Translations under genes and position numbers: made by a program | Notes under the pieces: model-generated | Seen by the model: only the letters and a program-made list of their open reading frames with translations | What the model was told of the DNA's origin: nothing | Databases searched by the model: none | From: Terriglobia bacterium | Lineage (GTDB): Bacteria > Acidobacteriota > Terriglobia > Bryobacterales > Bryobacteraceae | Assembly: GCA_020073615.1 (NCBI GenBank) | Contig: JAIQEX010000006.1 | Span: 42,974-106,973 of the forward strand | Direction of reading: 5' to 3' | Length of the DNA: 64,000 nucleotides | Shown: one piece after another, positions 8,450 through 16,859 of the stretch | Layout of the letters: each line of letters begins with the position of its first letter | Numbering within the stretch: the first letter of the stretch is position 1

Positions 8450-11185
8450 TTATCTGACGAACACCGAGATGGAGACGCTTACGGTCTGTCCTCCCGATCC
8501 GTAGGCCGTCAAGGTATAGACGGTGTCGCTTGGCGGAGTCACGGAGATGCTGCCGTTGGCCGGCAGGGTCTGCGGTCCCACCGTGGAGCCGACCAGCACC
8601 ACCGTGGTGGCGTTCTCGGTCTTCCACGACAGCGTGGTCGACGTGCCCAGCACGGTGATAAATGCCGGGTTGGCGGTGAACGAATCGATCTTCACCGTGC
8701 CTACGCTCACCGTCACGCTGGCCGTTACCTGGCCGTTGGCGTTGGTCGCGGTCAGCGTGTAGGTGGTGGTGACCGTTGGCGACACCGTGGTGCAGTCGCT
8801 CCCGGTGAGATTGTTGCCCACGCCCGTGATTGAGACGGATGTGGCACCGGTCACCTGCCAGCAGAGCTGGCTGGACTGGCCGGCGTTGATGCTCGGCGGG
8901 TTGGCCGTGAAGGTGACGATCTGGGGCGCCGTGGGCGGCCCGACCGTAACCGTTACCGGCGCGGTCACCGACTTCCCGTCGGGACTCGAGGCCGTCAGGG
9001 TGTACGTCGTGGTCTGCGTCGGCGAAACGGGAATGCTGCCGTTCACCGGCTGCGTGCCGACGCCGTTGTTGATGGACACCGTGGTGGCGCCCGTCGTGGC
9101 CCAGCTCAGAGTCGAGCTCTGGCCCGCGGAAATCGACAGCGGGCTGGCTTCGAAGCGGACAATGGCCGGATTGCCGTTACCCACCGTGACCGTAACCGTC
9201 TGCGTCACCGTGCCGGTAGCGCCGGTCGCGGAGAGCGTGAACACCGTAGTCGACGTGGGCGACACCGCGACTGAGCCGGTCTTGGGATCTATCGTGCCCA
9301 CGTTGGGCGAAATGCTGGCCGAGGTCGCGTTCTTGATCACCCAGGACAGCGTCGAAGACTGCCCTGCCTGGATGGCAGCCGGACTGGCCGTGAATTGCAC
9401 GACGGTCGCCTGCGCCAAGGCCGTGGTGGACACCGTGGTGCTCGCCGTGCCCTGCAATCCGTCGGTGTTCTTTACCGTCAGCCGGAAGGTGTAAGTCTGT
9501 CCCGCGGCCGCGGTGAATGTGGTCTTGGCCGCGGTGGGGCTGGACAGGGTTACCGTGGGTCCGGTGGTCTGCACCCAGCTAAACGTCAGCACTTCGCCCA
9601 GCGGATCGAACGATCCCGAACCGTCGAGCGTAATCACCCCGGCGGGCACGCCCAGTTGGTTCGGCCCGGCATCGGCAATCGGCGGGCTGGCGCCCACGCG
9701 CCGCGTTCCCAGTTCGTACCGTATGCGCGGCACATCCATGGGCACCGGCGTCTTGACCGCCAGGTAATCCTTGGGGTGGATGTAATTGCCGAACTCGAGG
9801 CCCACCACGAGGCGGCCGCTATCCTTGGTGTTCACGAAGGTCTCGTTCCAGCCAAAGGCCCCCGTAAAGGAGATGTGCTCGGTCAAGGGCTGTGTGAGTT
9901 TCAGATTGAAGCCGGGGCGGTCGCTGCCCCCGTGGCGCACCAGGTAGCCGGCGTTGCCTTCAATATAGGCGTTACCCCAGGTTCCCACCAGGGCGTCTAC
10001 GCCCGCCTGGTCCGTGATCCGCGCGAAGGTCTGCAGGAAGGCGCCCGGTGCGAGGGTCACGCTGTTCAACACCGCGAAGTTCTTGAAGCCCTTGGTGCCG
10101 AATGCGCCGATGCGCCCGCGGCTGAAAATGTAATCCACCAGGAAGGCCGCCTGGCCCAGCGCGCCGCCGCTCTGGAATTGCTTGAAGTCCAGCCATTTGA
10201 AGCTGGCGAATCCGCCCACCTGCACGTTGTTGAAGCGGTTCACCAGGCCGATATCGAACTGGCCCTCCTGCCGCCCCGGGTAGTACATGTATTCGCCCTG
10301 GGCCTGCACGGCGTGCGTGCCGTCGCCTCCGAACGGCGAGAAGAACCGGCCGTGGGCGGTGGCCGTGAAGCCGCCCTGCCCGCCGGGACCCGACCGTCCC
10401 GGACCGAAGGTAGGACCGATATCGATGCCCACATTAGAGAACTTCTTGTTGCGCCGCTGCGCCTCATCCACCGCGCCCTGCGCTTCGGTGTGCGCGATGT
10501 TCTGCGTCTCGGAGGAACTGAGCGGCTTGGGCAGGGCGGCCACCTGGTCGCGCAACGCATTGTGCTGGTTGCGCAGGTCCGCCATTTCGCCCCGCAGCTT
10601 GTCGTTCTCCCCTTGCAGATTTTTGAGCGCCGCCAGAATGTCGTCCAGCTTTTCCAGACGCTTGAGGATCTGCGTGCAGCACTCTTCCTGCTTCTTGGCC
10701 AGGTCCTGGAGCGCCGCGAGGTAGGGCAAGACTTCGGCGATGGTGCCTTCCTTGATCACCTTGCCGCCCTGATCGGTCACCGTCAGCACGACGCGCCGGT
10801 TCATGAAGCGGCCTTCCTTGGTCTTGTTGTCCACTTCCGGGTTCCGCTTGCCGTCGCCGAAGGCAGTGACCTGATCCGCCGATGCGCCGTACTTCACCAG
10901 GAAGGCCTTTACCGACTCGGCGCGCGCCCGCGCCAGTTTGTCGTTATAGGCTCCCGAACCAACGTAGTCGGTATGCCCGGTTACCCGCACGCGGTACTCT
11001 TTGTGCTGGCCCAAGACCTCGGCTAGGCGCAGCAGGCTGGGATAACCGTCGGACAAGATCGAGGAGTTGAACTCGAAGTTGATCTCTTCCCAATCGTCCT
11101 TGGTTTGACCGCCTGTGGTCAAACCTTGGCCCCAGAGGCCCGAGGCCAAGAGCCCAAGCGCACCCACCACTGCAAGTTTGTTCAT
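8450..11185 (-). CDS. Secreted OmpA-domain protein with barrel-like region, PKD and four Ig-like repeats
   Basis: This protein of about 911 residues begins with a signal peptide, MNKLAVVGALGLLASGLWGQ. It continues with an OmpA-type peptidoglycan-binding domain at about 30-140, including VTGHTDYVGSGAYNDKLARA and MNRRVVLTV. A coiled coil follows at about 155-215, then a Gly/Phe-rich region at about 230-480 whose alternating pattern suggests an outer-membrane barrel, then a PKD-like domain starting IADAGPNQLGVPAG. At the end are four repeats of about 85 residues, each with a core like ASPxxIxAGQSSTLSW. An OmpA domain placed before a barrel-like region is the reverse of classical OmpA. GGAGAAAG precedes the chosen ATG by 8 bp. 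It probably anchors the envelope and displays adhesive repeats. Confidence 0.85.
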   Translation of the reverse strand: MNKLAVVGALGLLASGLWGQGLTTGGQTKDDWEEINFEFNSSILSDGYPSLLRLAEVLGQHKEYRVRVTGHTDYVGSGAYNDKLARARAESVKAFLVKYGASADQVTAFGDGKRNPEVDNKTKEGRFMNRRVVLTVTDQGGKVIKEGTIAEVLPYLAALQDLAKKQEECCTQILKRLEKLDDILAALKNLQGENDKLRGEMADLRNQHNALRDQVAALPKPLSSSETQNIAHTEAQGAVDEAQRRNKKFSNVGIDIGPTFGPGRSGPGGQGGFTATAHGRFFSPFGGDGTHAVQAQGEYMYYPGRQEGQFDIGLVNRFNNVQVGGFASFKWLDFKQFQSGGALGQAAFLVDYIFSRGRIGAFGTKGFKNFAVLNSVTLAPGAFLQTFARITDQAGVDALVGTWGNAYIEGNAGYLVRHGGSDRPGFNLKLTQPLTEHISFTGAFGWNETFVNTKDSGRLVVGLEFGNYIHPKDYLAVKTPVPMDVPRIRYELGTRRVGASPPIADAGPNQLGVPAGVITLDGSGSFDPLGEVLTFSWVQTTGPTVTLSSPTAAKTTFTAAAGQTYTFRLTVKNTDGLQGTASTTVSTTALAQATVVQFTASPAAIQAGQSSTLSWVIKNATSASISPNVGTIDPKTGSVAVSPTSTTVFTLSATGATGTVTQTVTVTVGNGNPAIVRFEASPLSISAGQSSTLSWATTGATTVSINNGVGTQPVNGSIPVSPTQTTTYTLTASSPDGKSVTAPVTVTVGPPTAPQIVTFTANPPSINAGQSSQLCWQVTGATSVSITGVGNNLTGSDCTTVSPTVTTTYTLTATNANGQVTASVTVSVGTVKIDSFTANPAFITVLGTSTTLSWKTENATTVVLVGSTVGPQTLPANGSISVTPPSDTVYTLTAYGSGGQTVSVSISVFVR

Positions 11186-11410
11186 AGTTTTCTCTTTCTC
11201 CACAAGGTGGACACCATGTACATGAAAAGCGGCCACCGTCCTCCGCGGTGATCCAGGGTCGACTGCCTGCCGGGACTGCCCCCAGTTGCCCGGCGGACAC
11301 GCGCAGTCAAGTCTAGAATACAACGGAAGGTCTAAGAATTTGATGGGGTTATTTTCAACAAATGGGTGTTTCCTCGCACATTTTCGGCCCCGAAATGCGA
11401 CAATAATCCC

Positions 11411-11773
11411 GTGAGGCTGCCGGACGGGTGGTCGCTCCCGGCAACGGGAGAGGAAAGTCCGGTCTCCACAGGGCAGCGTGCCGGCTAACGGCCGGGGGGG
11501 CCGCAAGGCTCTACGGAAAGTGCCACAGAAAATATACCGCCTTGCCGCGAGGTGAGGTAAGGGTGAAATGGTGCGGTAAGAGCGCACCGCGGCAGGAGTA
11601 ATTCTGCCGGCAGGGAAAACCCCACGCGGAGCAAGACCAAATAGGGGAGGAGGGGCGGCCCGCCCCGCTCGACTTCCGGGTAGGTTGCTAGAGCCGGCCA
11701 GCAATGGCCGGCCCAGAGGAATGACCGCCGCCCGCAAGGGTACAGAAACCGGCTTACAGTCCGGCAGCCTCGC
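11411..11773 (+). ncRNA. rnpB: RNase P RNA, bacterial type A
   Basis: The terminal helix pairs GTGAGGCTGCCGG at the 5' end with CCGGCAGCCTCGC at the 3' end. Universally conserved segments are present: GAGGAAAGTCC after the first helix, ACAGAAAATATACCGCC in the central region, AGGGTGAAATGGTGCGGTAA with its partner loops, and GGGTACAGAAACCGGCTTAC near the end. This is the catalytic RNA that matures tRNA 5' ends. It is transcribed divergently from the OmpA-domain gene. The upstream sequence contains ACAATAATCCC just before the 5' end, which may overlap its promoter. Confidence 0.97.
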
Positions 11774-11802
11774 AGTTATACCGGTCGCCATGGGAGTCTG
11801 GC

Positions 11803-12719
11803 ATGCGATTCCTGCTGTGCTTAATCTCGGCTTCGGTGCTCGTCGCCCAAGTCCTGAGCCGCCCTCCCGCCGTCCTTCTGAGGAAGGTGGAACCGGAATA
11901 TTCGGTGGCGGCCCGCGCTGCCGGTTACCAGGGCACGGTCAGCCTGTATCTGGAGGTGGACGCCGAAGGCAGACCCACCAACGTTCAAGTCATGCAGGGG
12001 CTGGGAGTTCAAGCCGAACCACACGCGCGGCAACGGCGTGCAGGATGCACGCGAGGCCCAGGTTCGCTTCCGCCTGGATCCCCGCCCGCTCCATGGCATG
12101 TGTCGAGCGAGGTCTATTGGGGTAGGCAGGACTGGGATCACCCGTTCGAGATGGCCAAGCCTGCGCTCACGCACTACGTCGCGCCCGACCGGTCGGCGTG
12201 CCCAACCGCCGGCAACGTGGTGGTGGGGCTGACGGTGGGAATGGACGGGACCCCGCATGACGTGCAAGCGGCGCGAGGTGAAGTCGGCTCGATGGCCGAT
12301 GCGGCGGTGAAGGCCGTGCAGTCCTGGCGGTTCCGGCCGGCGTTCGGATCGGGCCAGGCGGTCGAGGCCCGAGCCGAAGTGGAGTTTCAGTGCCGGCCGG
12401 CGGGCGGTCCGGCGGAGAGCGACAGTGCGCCGGTCTATCGCGTGGGCGGTGGCGTAAGCGCACCAGTGGCGGAGTTTATTCGGCAGCCGGAATACTCCGA
12501 AGAGGCCCGCAAGGCGAAATTCCAGGGGAGTGTGATGCTATTTTTGCAGGTCTCTCCCGCGGGCGGGCGACTGAGATTCACCTGATCCACATGTTGGGAA
12601 CGGGATTGGACGAAAAGGCCATGGAGGCCCTCAAGCGCTGGCGGTTCAAGCCAGGAATGAAAGACGGCAAGCCGGTCACCGTGATGGCCACGGTCGAAAT
12701 CAACTTCCGTCTGCTGTAA
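11803..12719 (+). pseudogene. TonB_C repeat protein, frameshifted at least twice
   Basis: After a signal peptide (MRFLLCLISASVLVAQ) the sequence encodes three TonB C-terminal-like modules. Module one begins EPEYSVAARAAGYQGTVSLY and runs to VMQGLG, then the frame changes and EFKPNHTRGNGVQDAREAQV continues it in another frame. Module two is intact around VVVGLTVGMDGTPHDV and VQSWRFRPAF. Module three starts RQPEYSEEARKAKFQGSVML but stops at 12585; its second half, LDEKAMEALKRWRFKPGMKD through VTVMATVEINFRLL, is in a different frame. About a dozen codons also seem to be missing in module one. Such proteins act in the periplasm, often in TonB-dependent uptake. This copy looks inactive. Confidence 0.8.
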
Positions 12720-12751
12720 GGCGCGCGGCCGGCGGTGATAAGCTCTGCTGT

Positions 12752-13633
12752 ATGATTCGTCCCCTCGCATTGTTGCTGCTGCCGCTCTCCCTCTGGGCGC
12801 AGCAGGCTGCCCCCGAGCCGCAGTATTCGCCGCCGCCGGTGGAAGGCGACTGGGTGGCCCACGATTTCCAGTTCCAGTCCGGCGAAAAGCTCGCCGAGCT
12901 GCGCCTCCACTACATCACGCTCGGCTCTCCGGCGCACGACGCCGCGGGCCGCGTGCGCAACGCGGTGCTCATCATGCACGGCACCGGCGGCAGCGGGCGC
13001 GCCTTCCTCAGCGCGACCTTCGGCGGCCTGCTCTTCGGCAAGGGACAGACGCTCGATATCGCGCGCTATTACGTCATCCTGCCCGACGCCATCGGCCACG
13101 GCAAATCGAGCAAGCCGAGCGACGGCCTGCACATGAAGTTTCCGCACTACGATTACGCCGACATGGTCCGCGCGCAATACCTGCTGGTGCGCGACGGCCT
13201 GCACGTGGATCATCTGCGCCTGGTGATGGGGACTTCCATGGGCGCCATGCACACCTGGGTGTGGGGCGAAACGTACCCCGATTTCATGGACGCGCTGATG
13301 CCGCTGGCCAGCGCGCCGGTGGCCATCGCCGGACGGAACCGCATGTTCCGCGCCATGATCGTCCAGGCCATCCGCGGCGATCCGGAGTGGAAGGAAGGCG
13401 AGTACACTTCCCCGCCCCGGAACGGGCTCATCGCCGCTCAGTACGCCCTGTGGATGATGGGCACGAGCCCGCTGCAATTGCACAAGACCAACCCCACGCG
13501 CGACCAGGCCGATGCCGCGGTGGCCGCGCTGCGGGAGCGCGCCCTGCGCACCGACGCCAACGACATGCTGTACTACTTCGAGGCCTCGCGCAATTACAAC
13601 CCGCAGCCGCGGCTGGGCGAGATGGTCAGGTAA
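12752..13633 (+). pseudogene. Alpha/beta hydrolase (homoserine O-acetyltransferase-like), 3' truncated
   Basis: A signal peptide (MIRPLALLLLPLSLWAQ) precedes an alpha/beta hydrolase fold. VLIMHGTGGSGRAFL carries the oxyanion HG motif and LVMGTSMGAMHTW is the nucleophile elbow with its serine near residue 159. The family normally runs to about 350 residues, with the catalytic Asp and His near the end. Here the protein stops at 293 after YYFEASRNYNPQPRLGEMV, before both, because a foreign junction at about 13625-13633 begins the convergent neighbour. The product therefore lacks catalytic residues. It was probably a secreted esterase or acyltransferase relative. Confidence 0.8.
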
Positions 13634-15111
13634 TAGGTTGTCGGTAGCCCCTTCTTTTCCGAACCGTATTTGGGATAGGCCTGCACGTCCATGCCGAACA
13701 CTTCGCCGGCGATGGTGGCGATCACCTTGTTGGTGGTGACCGAGCCGTAGCCGCCGACGGAATGGCCGCGCATGGAAAACGATCCGGGCGAGCGGACGTC
13801 GGGGTCCTCGTACACCGGCAGCGCCATGGGGTGCTTGATGCCCAGCGTGAAATAGACGCGCGGGCCGGGGTGGAGCATGTTCTCGACGGTGGCGATGAAA
13901 TCGCCGGCGCGCACGTCGCGGCTGCCAAGTCCGGCCGAGCCGCCGTAAAAGCGCGGCATGCGCAGCACCGGGGGATAGCCGGGCGTGCCCGCCATGGCGT
14001 CGGCGAAGGCGGCCTTGATCTCGCACAACTGGGGATTGGACTGCATCAGCGGAATGTCGAGCCGCTCCAGCACCGCGATGGCTTTGACATGGCGCAGGGC
14101 GGCGACGATTTCCGCCGCCGGGAAGGGACGGAACGCCGTCAAGTGCAGCAGGCCGACCTTCCAGCCGCGGTGCTCGCGCATCCAGTCGACGGCAGCCTCG
14201 GCGGTCTCCATCATGCACCCCGAGCCGACGATGGCGTAGTCGGCATCCTCCATGCGGTAGGGCATCACCACCCCGTAACGGCGGCCGGTGAGATCGTAGA
14301 ATTCGTCCATGGCCTTCTGAAGCGCCGGCAGCACCTTGCTGTAATAGCGGCGCTGCGCGATCTTGCCCTTCATGTAGCTGTCCTGGTTCTGCACCACGCC
14401 GGACATCAGCGGCACCTGCGGGTCCATGAGGTTGCGCAGGCGGCGCGAGGGCGGGCCGACGAACAGTTCCATGAGGTCGGGCTCGGCCAGCCGGACATTC
14501 TCGATGGTGTGCGTGGTGAGGAAGCCGTCCTGCACGTTGAGGAAGGGCGTTTCCGTATCTTCGGCGACGCGCCGGGAAATCAGCGCCATGTCGCCCGCTT
14601 CCTGCGCGTTGCGGGCATACAGAATCCCCCAGCCGCAGTCGGCCACCCCGGCAATGTCGTCATGGCCGCAATGCACGTTGAGCGAGTGCGAGGTGAGGGC
14701 GCGCGCGCCGATGTGAAAGACGATGGGCAGCCGCTTTCCGGAGATGGTGTACAGCACCTCCTTCATGAGGATGAGGCCCTGGCCGGAGGTGAAGTTGGTC
14801 ACCCGCCCGCCCGCCACCGCGAACCCCTCGCACGTGCTGGTGGCGCTGTGCTCGCTCTCGGGCTCGATGAAGGCCAGCTCTTCGCCCCACATGTTACGGG
14901 TGCCGTTGGCGACCTCGGCCTGGTAGCCGCCGCCCATGGTGGTGGACGAGGTGATGGGGTACGCGCAAGCGCCTTGCGTGATATGGGTTTCCACCCAGAC
15001 CACCATGCCCGCGCCATCGGACGTAGTAGGAATGCCGGGGTATGGCGCACGAATTTCCGCCTCCCCGGGAACGAATTCCGCCTGGGGCGGAACCCCGGTA
15101 ATGGTTGCCAT
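13594..15111 (-). pseudogene. 2-oxoacid:ferredoxin oxidoreductase alpha(-gamma) subunit, 3' truncated
   Basis: The product starts MATITGVPPQAEFVPGEAEI behind a GAGAGGGG ribosome site. Its first 450 residues match the alpha region of pyruvate/2-oxoacid:ferredoxin oxidoreductases, with YPITSSTTMGGGYQAEV, FTSGQGLILMKEVLYTISG and ALTSHSLNVHCGHDDI. The following GGYGSVTTNKVIATIAGEVF and KYGSEKKGLPTTYYLT are the start of the gamma domain. Homology ends at about 13632 and the last dozen codons are antisense to the hydrolase. The rest of the gamma domain and a TPP-binding beta subunit are absent. Intact enzymes decarboxylate 2-oxoacids and reduce ferredoxin. This copy is probably non-functional unless a partner is encoded elsewhere. 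Confidence 0.82.
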
Positions 15112-15239
15112 GGCAGCCCCTCTCTTGAATACAAAAAACCCGGTATAGATGAAGACAACCGGCTGCCGGAATTTGTCCGATAGCGTATCAGATTCGCCGG
15201 ACCGAAGCCACCCTGGATACGTTTCGCACTTCTCCCGCC

Positions 15240-15656
15240 TTAACTCGCAAATGGATTGACCACGCGCACGCCACCCAGCACTGCGCCGGACTGAAGGTCC
15301 TCGCTGTAGAGCGCCTGCACACCCGCTGCCCGCGCTGCGTGGACGATCAATGCGTCCCAAAATGAAATCTGCGTCAGCCGGTGCAGCTCGATCGCCGCGA
15401 TTACGTCGCTCGCCTCAAAACGAACTACTCGGGCGCGGGCCAGAATCTCCACCTTCCGCTGCGCCACCTCGGGAGCCACGCCGAGCTTGCGAGTCGCGGC
15501 CACGTAGTATTCCTGCAAGACCTGCAGCGACACAACCGCCGTCCCACGGCGAAGATGCTCAGCCACGAGCGCGATCACCCGGCCTTGTTTCTCCGGCGAC
15601 GAAGCATCGTCGGCGTACACCAACACATTCGTGTCGAAGAAGGCGAGCCCGTTCAT
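15240..15656 (-). CDS. VapC-type PIN-domain toxin
   Basis: This 138-residue PIN-domain ribonuclease keeps the acidic catalytic residues of the family: Asp8 in FFDTNVLVYADD, Glu44 in QVLQEYYVA, and Asp near 100 in ISFWDALIVHAA. PIN toxins of toxin-antitoxin pairs cleave RNA, often tRNA or rRNA. The gene start overlaps the stop of the upstream antitoxin by 4 bp (ATGA at 15653-15656), the usual arrangement for coupled synthesis. Length and motifs are intact, so it is probably functional. Confidence 0.9.
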   Translation of the reverse strand: MNGLAFFDTNVLVYADDASSPEKQGRVIALVAEHLRRGTAVVSLQVLQEYYVAATRKLGVAPEVAQRKVEILARARVVRFEASDVIAAIELHRLTQISFWDALIVHAARAAGVQALYSEDLQSGAVLGGVRVVNPFAS

Positions 15657-15880
15657 CGCCGCTTGTGTAGTTCCTCACGGTTGAACTTCCAGCCCCCCGA
15701 GTCGCCCTGAGCGGCACGAGAGAGTTGTTCGAACTCTCTGGTATCGGAGTCCGCATCGCTTTTCCCCGCAAACTGCTCCAGGTACTGCCGCACCAGCTGG
15801 TTCACACTCGTGCCCATTGCCTCCGCGCGGCGCCTCGCTTCCAGGATGAGCTCATCATCGATGGCAAGAGTCACGTTCAT
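15653..15880 (-). CDS. VapB-like antitoxin
   Basis: This 75-residue protein starts MNVTLAIDDELILEARRRAE, a ribbon-helix-helix DNA-binding segment followed by GTSVNQLVRQYLEQFAG. The C-terminal half (DSDTREFEQLSRAAQ onward) is acidic then basic and would wrap the toxin. I chose the ATG at 15880 instead of an in-frame GTG at 15901, because the GTG lies inside the operator palindrome and a good promoter places transcription start at the ATG itself. It should bind that palindrome with VapC and repress its own operon. Confidence 0.85.
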   Translation of the reverse strand: MNVTLAIDDELILEARRRAEAMGTSVNQLVRQYLEQFAGKSDADSDTREFEQLSRAAQGDSGGWKFNREELHKRR

Positions 15881-15915
15881 GCACACATAATACGTGTTCA
15901 CGTATTATGTGTCAA
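15878..15915 (-). promoter_or_regulatory. Promoter and operator of the vapBC pair; probable leaderless start
   Basis: On the minus strand a consensus -35 box TTGACA (15915-15910) is followed after exactly 17 bp by TATTAT (15892-15887), then 6 bp, then the antitoxin ATG (15880-15878). A perfect palindrome with 14-bp arms ACACATAATACGTG and CACGTATTATGTGT, separated by TT, spans 15883-15912 and covers the whole promoter spacer and -10 box. There is no room for a Shine-Dalgarno sequence, so the transcript probably begins at or next to the ATG. Confidence 0.85.
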
Positions 15916-16130
15916 GCCGCGAAAGGCCACCAGCAAAGCATAGAGCCCCCGGCCGTGGGCGTAGATGCTGCCGCAGGCCCGCCGGTAGCGGCGGACAACA
16001 CTTCCAGCTCGCACGCGCGCATCGCCTTACGCAACAAGGAGGAGTGCCATCCATCGGGAGCAGGGGGCTCCGTGGCCAGGGATCGGGGGCCAGGGGCCGG
16101 CCCGCCTCGTAGTGACAAACCTGAAATATC

Positions 16131-16220
16131 TGGCGGAGAGGGGGAGATTCGAACTCCCGGTACCCTCACAGGTACTCCCGCTTTCGAGGCGGGCGCGATC
16201 GACCACTCTGCCACCTCTCC
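16131..16220 (-). tRNA. tRNA-Ser(CGA)
   Basis: The minus strand folds as a class II tRNA. The acceptor stem GGAGAGG pairs with CCTCTCC, the anticodon stem CCCGC/GCGGG encloses CTCGAAA giving anticodon CGA, a long variable arm follows, and the T loop is GTTCGAATC. The 3' CCA is encoded. The long variable arm and the CGA anticodon identify tRNA-Ser reading UCG. Confidence 0.96.
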
Positions 16221-16291
16221 GCGACGATGAGACCAGTTTATCATGTCCGTCATTTCATACGGACAACCGGTCGCCGCCGCCAAGGGCAGAC

Positions 16292-16819
16292 CTACCGAGG
16301 GCCACCCGGAACCATGTAGTTATGGGCGGCCACGCCTCCCACCGCCGCGGCACTGCAGAAATTGACAATCGACAACGTGCGGTAAAGACCGGGATGCGCG
16401 TGATGCCGCATCGCCAGGTACTCCACCCCCATCACTGCGCCGAGGATGCCCATCTTCAACACAGCGGAGTGCCAGCCGAAGGCGCCGGACGATTGCACCA
16501 GCGTGGAATTCAGCTCCCGTTTCTTCCAGGAGGAGGCGGTATCGGCCGCGTTGGCGGCGGCCAGTGTGGCCAGGCTGATCTTCCATAGCCGGGCTCCTGG
16601 TGCGGTGATTTCGGCCGCTCGAGTTGGTATGCCCTGCGCAACCGGTTCCATCAGACCTATGTCTATCCTGCTCATCGCGGTCGACCCCGCCACGGCAGCA
16701 CCCCCGTCTGCCCGCGCGGCGATAAGGGGCCGCTCCTGGGCGCGCCCCGGCGCTGCGCAACAGACCACAACCAGCGCTATGACGCTGACTTCGAATAAGC
16801 GATTTCGGCATCGGCCCAT
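16292..16819 (-). CDS. Hypothetical protein with signal peptide and C-terminal membrane segments
   Basis: I do not recognise this 175-residue protein. It begins with a likely signal peptide (EVSVIALVVVCCAAPGRAQ). The middle is Ala-rich and includes ITAPGARLWKISLATLAAAN. The C-terminal half has two hydrophobic stretches, one near SAVLKMGILGAVMGVEYLAM and one near LSIVNFCSAAAVGGVAAHNY. Small proteins of this look are common beside acidobacterial polysaccharide genes. It lies 40 bp after the end of the TPR gene on the same strand, so it may be co-transcribed with it. Confidence 0.6.
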   Translation of the reverse strand: MGRCRNRLFEVSVIALVVVCCAAPGRAQERPLIAARADGGAAVAGSTAMSRIDIGLMEPVAQGIPTRAAEITAPGARLWKISLATLAAANAADTASSWKKRELNSTLVQSSGAFGWHSAVLKMGILGAVMGVEYLAMRHHAHPGLYRTLSIVNFCSAAAVGGVAAHNYMVPGGPR

Positions 16820-16859
16820 ACTCCCCGTATCGGCCGGTTTCCCATTTTGCCCGGCTTTT

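Noticed and set aside
8450..9494. Repetitive region considered as a CRISPR or tandem repeat array
   Set aside because: The repeats are 85-residue Ig-like protein modules, too long and too diverged in DNA for CRISPR.
16131..16220. tRNA-Ser as an integration site for a mobile island
   Set aside because: I found no duplicated tRNA 3' end and no integrase gene nearby; the adjacent toxin-antitoxin pair alone is not enough.
15907..16230. Open frame across the tRNA-Ser region
   Set aside because: It overlaps a complete tRNA and has no ribosome site or family resemblance.
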